Part shown: one piece after another, positions 1-9,008 of the stretch | How positions within the stretch are numbered: position 1 is the stretch's first letter | Layout: every line of letters begins with the position of its first letter | Assembly (NCBI RefSeq): GCF_001653235.2 | Contig: NC_035795.1 | Location: 1,612,001 to 1,676,000 of the forward strand | Direction of reading: 5' to 3' | Length of the DNA stretch: 64,000 nt | DNA from: Pochonia chlamydosporia 170 | Taxonomy: Eukaryota > Ascomycota > Sordariomycetes > Hypocreales > Clavicipitaceae | Translations under genes and position numbers: made by a program | Notes under the pieces: generated by a model | Told to the model about the DNA's origin: nothing | The model's database searches: none | The model's input: the letters and a program-made list of their open reading frames with translations, nothing else

Positions 1-1291
1 CTACCTGTGTTACAAGTCGCAACAGGCAAAACAACTGACCTATTTCGTCACGTCTTTCGCCAAGAATATCGAAAGTCACACCAGATGTGAGCGTAAAAAA
101 TATCCAGAAACCTTCTTGCCACCAGCTCGAGATGATCTGGTGTTATCCGATGCCGTGGTAAAGAAGCTCAATCCCACTGTCATGAGATTGCGACAACATC
201 ATCTTAAAGGCGGGAAGGACAGGTTCACTGATAGACTCATCGACCAATCAATATGGAAGAACTCCATCGAATCTCTTTGTTGTCATACAGACGATGCAGA
301 AGAGTTCGCCTGTGACTGCATTATTCCCCATGCAGAACGCAGGGCCGCTGCCTTTTTCCGCTCGTACACACAAAACCCTTGCTATCAATTTTTTGATTTT
401 AATGCGAAGGCCTTCTACAATCTTGAAATACTGAAGCTGTTGTTATTATATGGCGAAATGGACTTGATCCTGCGCATGTGCGCTCACCCAGATGTCGACT
501 ACGCAATGTGGCATGATCGAGGGCTGTGCTACGACACAGTAAGACTCACCAAGCTAAAATTCACGGGCCTGATATCTCGGGAAAGCTAATGGAAGTAGTC
601 TTCTGACTTAGGGTGGAATCGTATTTACGAGTATGCCATAGACGCATACCTGTGTTTCAATATTTGCTACTGCTTTCCAGAAATATGGGAGCCAGCATCT
701 GGTCGAACAACAAAGGAAGATTACCGCAACACGTTGTTGTATCAACGTGTCTTAGCGACTTGTACATCATTTGGGGCCACCTCAGAGGTTCCAGTACTAC
801 CTCATCGACAATTCTTTGGTGTTTCCAACGACGAGACGTATGACGAACGCGCACATACCTCTGTGCAACGAGGCAAGCGAGGTTATGGCATGGAGCTGTG
901 GAAGGAGTTTCTGGCAGCGGAGAAACTAGGACCAGACCCTGTTGTTGAATCCTTCACAATCAACTATGTGTGCAAGGTACTGATGCACAAGGGCCTCCCT
1001 TCAGAGTTAGTATCGACAATCCTAGGTTATGTCGAACCTATCACGAAAAACAAGCTTCAGAAACCTCTTAACCCATTTCATCCGGCCAATGGAAACCAAT
1101 TGCGCAGGTATTTAACGTATTGCTGGCAACTCATTATCCGCTGCAACATGATGGCCCAGGCTCTCGGCATGGACCTGAGCTGGGAAGCAGTGGTATCCAG
1201 GAGATTGACTGAACTTCTCTCCAGAGGCGACGGAAAGTGGTGCGAGTATCGGGTTGGATGTGAGGACGGGGATCAGTGGGTTTTTATATGA
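1..1291 (+). CDS. hypothetical protein, 3' part (5' end outside the window)
   Basis: The reading frame is open from base 2, so the gene begins upstream of the window; the first in-frame start-like codon (near 116) is a TTG and is not a real start. The best model is exon 2-538, an intron 539-598 (GTAAGA donor, GCTAAT branch motif at 585-590, TAG acceptor) and exon 599-1291, giving at least 409 residues. This splice keeps phase and joins two stretches with coding-like composition. I recognise no catalytic domain. Near the C-terminus a GLPSELVSTILGY segment resembles the short F-box-like helix common in fungal proteins, but this is weak. No signal peptide or membrane segment is visible in the part present. 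Function unknown; the downstream neighbour BMS1 is on the same strand, 504 bp away. Confidence 0.6.
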
Positions 1292-1795
1292 CATATAGTG
1301 GCTTGAGACCGGAGGTAATAGAAATGATACCTCGCAAAGTTGATCCAGTAGCAGATTTTCAGCCCAAAGGCTTTCCTGCTTTCCACGCTCGTGCACACCT
1401 AGTGTGACAACTCACTATATTACGACCAATCACCATCCACGCTCCGCTTTCATTGATAATATCACAGTATGATTATTCGTATACATAATTATACTCAACA
1501 TTTGTCATATGAAATCGACAGCAGTTCTTTGAGTTATTGAGCCGTTGCAAGTGCATAATCGATACAGGGTAAGTCGATAACTCTGATGGTGAGTTGGCTT
1601 GGATGGCTTCCTCAAGTGGAACATTTGAAGGCTGGTGGGGCCGCCTTTGTCGTCCTGGTCAAATGGCTCCCCACTACCTTGGTCGACTTATCGATAAGCC
1701 AAATCTGTAATCCATTAGAAAATTTCCCACTTCGAGCTGGACAAATTCTCGGTCACCAAGCCCAGCACTGCACATGGTGTTGAAGAAGCGCAACC
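1292..1795. other. intergenic region upstream of BMS1
   Basis: About 500 bp between the stop of the first gene and the BMS1 start codon. It must hold the BMS1 promoter. I see no ORF with coding character, no RNA gene and no repeat. Confidence 0.6.
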
Positions 1796-4700
1796 ATGGA
1801 GCAACAAGTGCACAAACCGCATCGCAAGTCCAAGGAGAAAAAGCAGCACTCGGGAGGTAAGCACGGACAATTTGCCATTATAGAATTTATGCGACTGGAA
1901 GAGAATGTAAAACTGACCGTGGCGCAGACCGCAATCCAAAGGCTTTCGCCTTCTCCAAGCCTGGTAAACTCCAGAAAACTGCTGCAAGATCCCAGGACGT
2001 ACGTAATTTTGATGATTACTGGGCAAGAGGAAACATTTTCTAACTATAATTTCCAACAGATCAAAGAACGGCGTCTTCATGTACCGCTCGTCGACCGACT
2101 CCCTGATGAGGCTCCTCCACGGCTTGTGGCTATCGTCGGCCCTCCCGGCGTCGGCAAGACCACACTTCTAAAATCAATGGTTCGCAGATATGCGAAAGAG
2201 ACTCTATCAGACCCGCAGGGACCAATCACTGTCGTTACGTCGAAAAAACAACGATTGACCTTCATCGAATGCCCGAATCAACTGGAAGCCATGGTCGACA
2301 TTGCCAAGGTCGCAGACATTGTGCTGCTCATGATTGACGGAAACTATGGCTTCGAAATGGAGACTATGGAATTTCTCAACATCCTTGCCGCCACGGGTAT
2401 GCCTGGAAATGTCTTCGGCATTCTCACTCATCTCGACCTTTTCCGCAAGCCACAGGCCCTCAAAGACGCCAAGAAGAGATTAAAGCGTAGACTTTGGACT
2501 GAGTTGTACCAAGGAGCCCATCTGTTTTACCTTTCCGGCGTGATGAACGGCCGATACCCCGATCGCGAAATTCACAACCTCTCACGATTTGTCTCTGTGA
2601 TGAAGAACCCTCGACCTCTTGTGTGGCGCAACAACCATCCATACTCCATCATCGATAGTTTCCGTGATATCACGCACCCGACGAAGATTGAGGAGGACCC
2701 TAACTGCGACCGATCGATTGTTCTGTCTGGGTATTTACGAGGGACAAATTTTGCCTCTCAAGGACAGCGAATACACGTTGCAGGTCTGGGGGACTTTACC
2801 GTGGCCAATATGGAGGTCCTACCAGACCCGTGTCCAACCCCTTCAATGGAACAAGCACTGGCCAAAATTACTGGAAAGACTGGGCGGAGGCGACTGGACG
2901 AAAAAGAAAAGAAGCTACACGCACCCATGTCAGACCGAAGCGGCTTGAAGATTGACGGCGACGCAATCTGGATCACAAGGGAGAAGGGATTCACCTTTGA
3001 CAAAGATGCAGAAGACGTCGAGCGCGGCGAGGGCGAGGAAATGATTGTTGGTCTGCAAGCAGAGCGACGATTATTGGGTCAAATGGAAGACGGAGTTCAG
3101 CTGTTCTCTGGCGGCGAGAAGCTGAAGGAAGTAGATGAGGAGAACGACACGGGCAGAAAATCACAACGACATGCCAGAATTGCGGAAAGAAATGAGTCTG
3201 ATGTCGAGGACGAAGGGATGGATGATGACGAAGATGATGAAGATGAGGGCTTTGTCAGTGGGAGCGGCGACGAGGACTCTGATGCTGAGGTGGAATTCAA
3301 TGAGGGTAAGATGGGCAAAATGTTCCGCAAGGATGCCGACAAATCCAATGGAGAGGACGACCTGGCGTTTGCCGATAGCGACTCAGACCTCGGTTCTATA
3401 TCAGGCGATGAGGAGGAGGACATGGATGAGGAGGATGAAGACACTGATTCTGATGAAGAAGCCGCGGCAATGCGCTGGAAAGATGATTTAGCTGGTCGAG
3501 CTCGCAAAATGCACGGCAGGAGGCGAACATATCATACTGGCGACTTGGCAAGATACATATATGACGATTCCATGACTGCACAAGAGGCATTGAAGCGATG
3601 GAGAGGTGAAGATGATGAGCCAGAGGAGGAGAACATCGAGGATTCGGACGACGATGAATTCTTCAAGAAGACTTCACAAGAAAAAGAGGATTCGACAGAA
3701 GATCGCTCAATACCGGAATACGATTATGAAGACCTAGCGGCCAAATGGGCGGAGCGAGACAACATTGAAGCCTTGCGCAGAAGATTTACGACCTCTGGTA
3801 TTGGAGGCGATGATGATGATGAGGAAGGTGGCGACGATGACGATTTTGATGGCTTTGGAGAGGATGACGACGACGAAGGCGACGGCGTGTTCGAAGATCT
3901 GGAAGCTGAGCCAGCCGAGAAAGAACCCGAAACGGCCGAAGATATCGCAGCTGAGCGTGAGAAGAATGCCAAGCGCAAGGAAGAACTCAAACAACGGTTC
4001 GAAGAGGAAGATCGAGACGGGTTTCTTAATGACAAGGCCAACGCCCGACGAGAAGGCGGCGATATTCAAGAGTATGGCGAAGATGACTGGTATGATGCGC
4101 AAAAAGCCATGATCCAGAAGCAGCTCGACATCAATAAGGAGGAGTTTGAGACTCTGGATGAGCGGCAACGCGCAGCCGTGGAGGGCTACCGAGCCGGCAA
4201 ATACGCCAAGATTGTGCTTGAAAACGTCCCAGCTGAATTCGTGACCAAGTTCAACGCCCGTCTGCCCATCGTGATGGGCGGTCTCACTGCCACTGAAGAC
4301 AGATGGGGCTTTGTGCAAGTCCGAATCAAGCGTCACCGCTGGCACAAGAAGATTCTCAAGACCAACGACCCGCTCATATTCTCTCTCGGATGGAGACGAT
4401 TCCAAACGATGCCCATCTATAGCACTACGGATTCGAGAACAAGAAATCGTATGCTCAAATACACGCCTGAGCACATGCACTGCTTCGGTACCGTCTACGC
4501 TCCTCTCATCGCCCCCAACACCGGCTTCGTCTGCTTCAACTCCTTCTCGCCCTCCAACGCCGGATTCCGCATCGCAGCCACAGGAACAGTTTTAAGTGTT
4601 GACGAATCCACCGAAATCGTCAAGAAGCTCAAACTCACGGGTGCCCCGTACAAGATCTTCAAGAACACAGCCTTCATCAAGGACATGTTCAACTCGTCTC

Positions 4701-5371
4701 TCGAAATTGCCAAGTTCGAAGGCGCATCCATCAAAACCGTCTCCGGCGTCCGCGGTCAAATCAAGCGCGCCCTGTCGAAGCCAGAGGGCCACTTCCGAGC
4801 CACGTTTGAAGACAAGATCCTCCTCAGCGACATTGTCTTCCTCCGTGCATGGTACCCCATCAAGCCGCACCGCTTCTACAACCCTGCCACCAACCTCGTC
4901 GGCTGGCAGCCCATGCGTCTAACGGGTGAAGTCCGACGTGACGAGAATGTCGCCACTCCGCAACTGAAAAACAGCCAGTACCGCAAGATTGAGCGTGAAA
5001 ACCGTCACTTCAACCCGCTGAGGGTGCCTCGCGCCTTGGCCGCCGATTTACCGTACAAGTCGCAAATCACAACCACAAAGAAGCAGAAACGGGATACGTA
5101 CATGCAAAAACGAGCCGTGGTCATGCCTAATATTTCAGAGGAGAAGAAGGCTCGAGCTCTTATGCAGCAGCTTCTCACTGTGCGGAACGACGCGGCTGCG
5201 AAGAGACGTGCAAAGAAGGCAGAGAACCACGCGGCGTTTAAGAAGAAGCTTGCTGATAATGAGGAGAAGAAGGAGGCGAGAGAGAAGCGAGAGACTAAAG
5301 AATTCTGGAGGAAGAATGGGCGGAAGAGAGGAGCTGAGGATGGTGGCGGTGGTGGTAAGAGGAGGAGGTGA
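1796..5371 (+). CDS. BMS1: ribosome biogenesis GTPase BMS1
   Basis: Nucleolar GTPase of the small-subunit processome; in yeast it binds Rcl1 and acts in early 18S pre-rRNA processing. Exons are 1796-1856, 1928-1998 and 2060-5371. Intron 1 (1857-1927, GTAAGC...CAG) and intron 2 (1999-2059, GTACGT...CAG) lie close to the 5' end; splicing joins MEQQVHKPHRKSKEKKQHSG to a basic N-terminal segment and then to the GTPase core, giving 1147 residues, near the yeast length. The P-loop GPPGVGKTT is at about residues 71-79, followed by TSKKQRLTFIECP and THLDLF motifs. The middle third is highly acidic, with Asp/Glu runs, as is typical. The C-terminal half holds the conserved BMS1/TSR1 region and ends in a basic Lys/Arg-rich tail. 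The gene is convergent with the GFD2-like gene, 174 bp away. Confidence 0.97.
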   Translation: MEQQVHKPHRKSKEKKQHSGGKHGQFAIIEFMRLEENVKLTVAQTAIQRLSPSPSLVNSRKLLQDPRTYVILMITGQEETFSNYNFQQIKERRLHVPLVDRLPDEAPPRLVAIVGPPGVGKTTLLKSMVRRYAKETLSDPQGPITVVTSKKQRLTFIECPNQLEAMVDIAKVADIVLLMIDGNYGFEMETMEFLNILAATGMPGNVFGILTHLDLFRKPQALKDAKKRLKRRLWTELYQGAHLFYLSGVMNGRYPDREIHNLSRFVSVMKNPRPLVWRNNHPYSIIDSFRDITHPTKIEEDPNCDRSIVLSGYLRGTNFASQGQRIHVAGLGDFTVANMEVLPDPCPTPSMEQALAKITGKTGRRRLDEKEKKLHAPMSDRSGLKIDGDAIWITREKGFTFDKDAEDVERGEGEEMIVGLQAERRLLGQMEDGVQLFSGGEKLKEVDEENDTGRKSQRHARIAERNESDVEDEGMDDDEDDEDEGFVSGSGDEDSDAEVEFNEGKMGKMFRKDADKSNGEDDLAFADSDSDLGSISGDEEEDMDEEDEDTDSDEEAAAMRWKDDLAGRARKMHGRRRTYHTGDLARYIYDDSMTAQEALKRWRGEDDEPEEENIEDSDDDEFFKKTSQEKEDSTEDRSIPEYDYEDLAAKWAERDNIEALRRRFTTSGIGGDDDDEEGGDDDDFDGFGEDDDDEGDGVFEDLEAEPAEKEPETAEDIAAEREKNAKRKEELKQRFEEEDRDGFLNDKANARREGGDIQEYGEDDWYDAQKAMIQKQLDINKEEFETLDERQRAAVEGYRAGKYAKIVLENVPAEFVTKFNARLPIVMGGLTATEDRWGFVQVRIKRHRWHKKILKTNDPLIFSLGWRRFQTMPIYSTTDSRTRNRMLKYTPEHMHCFGTVYAPLIAPNTGFVCFNSFSPSNAGFRIAATGTVLSVDESTEIVKKLKLTGAPYKIFKNTAFIKDMFNSSLEIAKFEGASIKTVSGVRGQIKRALSKPEGHFRATFEDKILLSDIVFLRAWYPIKPHRFYNPATNLVGWQPMRLTGEVRRDENVATPQLKNSQYRKIERENRHFNPLRVPRALAADLPYKSQITTTKKQKRDTYMQKRAVVMPNISEEKKARALMQQLLTVRNDAAAKRRAKKAENHAAFKKKLADNEEKKEAREKRETKEFWRKNGRKRGAEDGGGGGKRRR

Positions 5372-5545
5372 GGCCTCAAATGGATGCCCACACATACATT
5401 CTAGCGGAACACACTTAGTATCATCGCATGTATCTACATACATTATAGTGTATAGAATCAAACATTGCATTATCGAGCCTCACAATTTATCTTTGTAGTC
5501 TACTACATCGCCGCACATAACATTGCATAGTTGCATACAACGTTG

Positions 5546-6490
5546 TCAACCTACACTTGTCACACTTGTCAAAGTAGTAGCATCCGAGGCATATCCCTCA
5601 TCCTCATCATCGCAAGCAGCAAACGGCAACTCCCTCCCCATCTCCCTAACCTCCCTCGCCCTGCGCATCCCCTCCGCCTTCACACCCACCTTAATCTCAC
5701 GCATCTGCGGAACAGGCTTCTCAACCAAGACCGGAAACACAAACTCCGCACGCGCAATACCCTCCAACTTGCAAAACAGCTCCCCCTCCGCCGTCGACGC
5801 ACCTCCGATACGTCCATCCCGAACCGCAATCATCAACAAGATCCTCAGCGTGAAATGGGCATCATTCCCCGCCACATGAAGCTTCGCGTAACCGATGCCA
5901 AACTCATCAAGCAGTTTCTCCACGCTGTACCGGTAGTATAATCCCAGGGGGTGCTGTGCCGCCTTGACCGTGTCCAGGACGTATGCCGCTCGCCTTATCA
6001 TCTCTGGGTCAAGGTTGTTCAGGAACTTGATGTCTTCGCCCATGCCGTGGCCTACCAGGACGTATGCCCTGCCCTGTGTGAGTCTGAAGAGCCATCCCGG
6101 CAGAGCCTCCAGGTCGATGAGCTCAGTTTCTCCAAAGAAGAAGGACCTGGATGCCGATTTACATGGCTTGGACCACTTATTTATGAATTGGTAGGAGTCG
6201 ATGGCGCTTCGAGGGTCCATCTGTGCGTCAGCGAGAGTACGCGTGTCGAGGACGGATATACCAATGTGGAAACTCTGTCCAGGGGATATGGTTTCATAGC
6301 CGCCTCCGGTGTCAACATCAACTGACACCAGCATGATGTCGAGCATACGCGTGCCCTGAAGGTATGGTGCCATGGTGGGAATCTCGTAGGTGGTTTGTCG
6401 GAGCGTTTCGAGCAGGTATCCCAGGATGTAGCGGAGAGCGAGGTTCTCTTCGCGAAGGATACCGGTGTGTGGGCCAGGAACAGAGGGCAT
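5546..6490 (-). CDS. GFD2/YDR514C-like DEDD-family nuclease-domain protein
   Basis: Predicted RNase H-fold 3'-5' exonuclease-like protein of the fungal Gfd2/YDR514C group, 314 residues when started at the ATG at 6490. DEDDh-type motifs are visible: VSVDVDTGG (Asp58, Asp60), VGHGMGEDIKFLNN (His148, Asp153) and HVAGNDAHFTLR (His205, Asp210). Gfd2 was named as a suppressor linked to the mRNA-export helicase Dbp5; the substrate of this group is not established. The true N-terminus is doubtful. An in-frame reading continues upstream of 6490 to about 6529, and a plausible N-terminal peptide starting at an ATG at 6627 lies in a different frame (see findings). The C-terminus is acidic and Ser/Thr rich. 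It is transcribed toward BMS1. Confidence 0.8.
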   Translation of the reverse strand: MPSVPGPHTGILREENLALRYILGYLLETLRQTTYEIPTMAPYLQGTRMLDIMLVSVDVDTGGGYETISPGQSFHIGISVLDTRTLADAQMDPRSAIDSYQFINKWSKPCKSASRSFFFGETELIDLEALPGWLFRLTQGRAYVLVGHGMGEDIKFLNNLDPEMIRRAAYVLDTVKAAQHPLGLYYRYSVEKLLDEFGIGYAKLHVAGNDAHFTLRILLMIAVRDGRIGGASTAEGELFCKLEGIARAEFVFPVLVEKPVPQMREIKVGVKAEGMRRAREVREMGRELPFAACDDEDEGYASDATTLTSVTSVG

Positions 6491-6627
6491 CACTTCCTCG
6501 TTCAGGCTGTCTAGCTGTAGGGACTTGAGCTGTCAAGGTGGTGTATCAATATATCAAAAATGTAGGCCTTGGGAATGATGTCATGACGAGGGTAAAACCC
6601 TGGACGTGACTCAGTAGAAATAGACAT
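6491..6627 (-). pseudogene. putative out-of-frame 5' coding segment of the GFD2-like gene
   Basis: Reading the minus strand from the ATG at 6627 gives a coherent peptide (MSISTESRPGFYPRHDIIPK, then a YIFDILIHHLD helix) that ends near 6530. From about 6529 downward the frame used by the nuclease ORF continues with LKSLQLDSLNEEV. The two frames differ by one base, and no GT-AG intron reconciles them because the only GT dinucleotides in the segment are GTC types. A single-base deletion in the genome or assembly is the simplest reading; a different, unseen first exon spliced to the TTGACAG acceptor-like site is the alternative. Confidence 0.4.
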
Positions 6628-7598
6628 CTTGACGTAGTCATTGTAGTTTTGGCTACGGCAAACCGTCTACATAATAGCGTTGTAGAAAATTAGACCATCA
6701 GGACGAAGAAACTTAAATGAATGGAAAGTTCAGCAAGATTCAGGAACATGGGGACTTATAAAGTGTAAATATCTGAGCAAGTTGCATCGTGATGTAAAAC
6801 CCTGATAGAACCCTAACCGAACAGACGATCTACATAACTATATATTTGAGTTGTAGAAATAGAATCACCCCGTCTCTGTGATCTAGACCTAGATCGGCTA
6901 GGAGCCTGCAAGGTCGCCGTTTCGTCAGCCGTCTTGGGGATAGGCTCAAGCATATTAGGAGCATTACCTCACACCGTTTAAAGCTTGACACACGCCAGCC
7001 ATGCTTAGAATAAGCCACGCTTCAAATGTTTATTCTGCAATCTTGATAGAGAAAATGCTACAGGAACGGTCCCCCTGAATAACAAAGCACCCAAAACAAA
7101 CACAATTGTATTTCACAGTACTCAACACACTTTCAATCATTGGACTCCAGCACCCGTTATAAGCAGTCCCAGTCCGTGCTGAAAGGAGACAAGCAAAAGA
7201 AAAAGGATTTGGGAACAAATCGTAACTGCATCCATTAAAAGCCAACTATGTTGGTGGGGGTGAATAATACCCGTCACCGCTCAACAATCGTCCTACAATC
7301 TCTATCACAGCCATCGTCACCTCTACTGGTTCTCGGGGGCGGTCGCCTCCAACCGTCACCGCACTCGATTATTTTTCAACTCCTTTGGTTGGGTCGTTCT
7401 TGAGGACCGCTCAAGACGGGATAATGAATGTTCCAAAGAAACCCAATGCCGTCCGAATTCCAAGTTTGTCCAGCCCGTTGATGAAGAAAAGACATACGCC
7501 TCGTTAAAAAGCAGATTTGAAAAAGCATCATCGCCTAGTCCAGCTATGCCTTGTTCCCTTTATCTCGTGTACACGTGGAATTTGTCGTGGTGAGCCAC
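6628..7598. other. intergenic region, no gene seen
   Basis: About 970 bp between the GFD2-like gene and the 3' end of RTN1, both on the minus strand. It holds the presumed GFD2-like promoter and the RTN1 3' UTR. I see only short non-coding-like ORFs and no RNA gene. Confidence 0.5.
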
Positions 7599-9008
7599 CT
7601 AGGAAGCAATCAAAGGCTCTGTCTCAGGAATGACAGGTTTCTCGGGGACCTTGCCCTCGGGCTCGGCGGTCTTGGTGGACGTGGGCTCCTCGGTGGGAGG
7701 AACAGGGAATTCCGGCTTCTTGGTAGGGGCGACAGGCTTGGGAGGACCGGAAGGAGCAGCAGAGCCGCGGCCGCGGAGCATCTCTTGAACCTTGCCGGTG
7801 TAGTCTCCAGCGTACTGCTTGCCCATAGCAGTGAGTTGATCGGCCTGCTTCTGGGCAACGCTCCGAACCTGAGCGGTCTGAGCGTTAATAGCATCGGAGG
7901 CGGTCTTGAGGTGCTGGTCGATCAGCTCCTGGTTGGAGGTGTAAACCAGAGGAACGAAGAAGGCAACCGTGGTGGCAATGATGGCGAGACCCCAGTACGG
8001 CACAAGCTTGACGAGATGGTAGGAAATGAAGGCAGCGATGCAGGCCTGATATGGGCGGCGTTAGTTCTGGTACCAGGGCAATGTTATGTGACAGGTAACC
8101 ACGGGTAACCTGCGACTTACAGCGGTGGAGGCGCCAACGCTCTCAACAAAGAGCACTCTCTGGGCCTCAATAACAAAGAAGTTGATGAGTTCGTGGACGT
8201 CGCCAATCATGCCATCGAGGGTAGCTCGAGAGATGGTCCAGTATCGGCGGGGGCGCATCTGAGTGGCCAAACCGTGGCTGAGAACGACCTTACCAGTAAC
8301 CTCAGCGGCGACGGTGACGGCAAGAGCCATGAAGGAAAGCTTGAAAGCCCAGCGGATCACATCGAGGTACCTAGCGGCGAAGATGAAGGAGACAATCGAA
8401 GCGTATGCAATGGCGGACGCACCTAAGGGAAACCACAAGTTAACAACACTTCTCGTCCTGTTTATGTGCCCGACATGTCGTTCGGCACAGGCGGGGATGT
8501 ACTTACGAGGATTCTTCCATGACAAGAGCTCAGAGAAGAAAGAGTGGTAGTGCGTGAGAGGCTGGCCAGTGGCAGCAGGAGTATTAGGAGTCTTGCGGGA
8601 GGCAGCGAGATTCGAAAGCTCGGCCTGAGTCTTTGCGTTTTGGTCCTTGACATTCTGAGCAACGGGGCCTGAATAAGGGGAGACGACAGAGAGGTTAGCG
8701 TGCGCAGATTGGCAAAGCTGCGGGAAATTGCATCTAAAGCACTATCATTTTATTGACATGCGTAAATACTCACCATTTGTAACAGAGTCGTAAGCAGCAG
8801 CAGCACCTGCAGAGCATTCGAGTCAGATTTGTGTCGAGCTGTCGTGGGACTTTGCCCGAGCCTGATGCATCACATGTGAAATCACTACCAGCTTCCTGTC
8901 AGCGGGAACTCAGAGCGACCAGAGCGATGCAGAAGGACGAAAAGAACCAACCTTACTGTTCTTGGTGGACTCCAAAAGGGAGCCACCGTTGGGCGCGGTA
9001 TCAGCCAT
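7599..9008 (-). CDS. RTN1: reticulon-like protein RTN1
   Basis: ER membrane-shaping reticulon, 331 residues. Exons in transcript order are 9008-8957, 8806-8774 (33 nt), 8668-8507, 8422-8121 and 8045-7599. All introns have GTAAGT/GTAAGG/GTGAGT-type donors and AG acceptors, and phases agree. The start is MADTAPNGGSLLEST. The reticulon homology domain runs from about residue 70 (HSFFSELLSWKNPR) to about 230. It has two long hydrophobic hairpins: one in ASAIAYASIVSFIFAARYLD and the following segment, the other around YWGLAIIATTVAFFVPLVY. These are separated by the hydrophilic loop with RRYWTISRATLDGMIGDVHE. The C-terminal tail is Pro/Lys rich (KPVAPTKKPEFPVPP). Reticulons sit in tubular ER and the nuclear-pore membrane. 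The upstream region is long and pyrimidine rich on the coding strand. Confidence 0.93.

Noticed and set aside
3097..4041. Ser-rich antisense ORFs opposite BMS1
   Set aside because: They are complements of the GAN-rich acidic codons of BMS1 and carry no independent signal.
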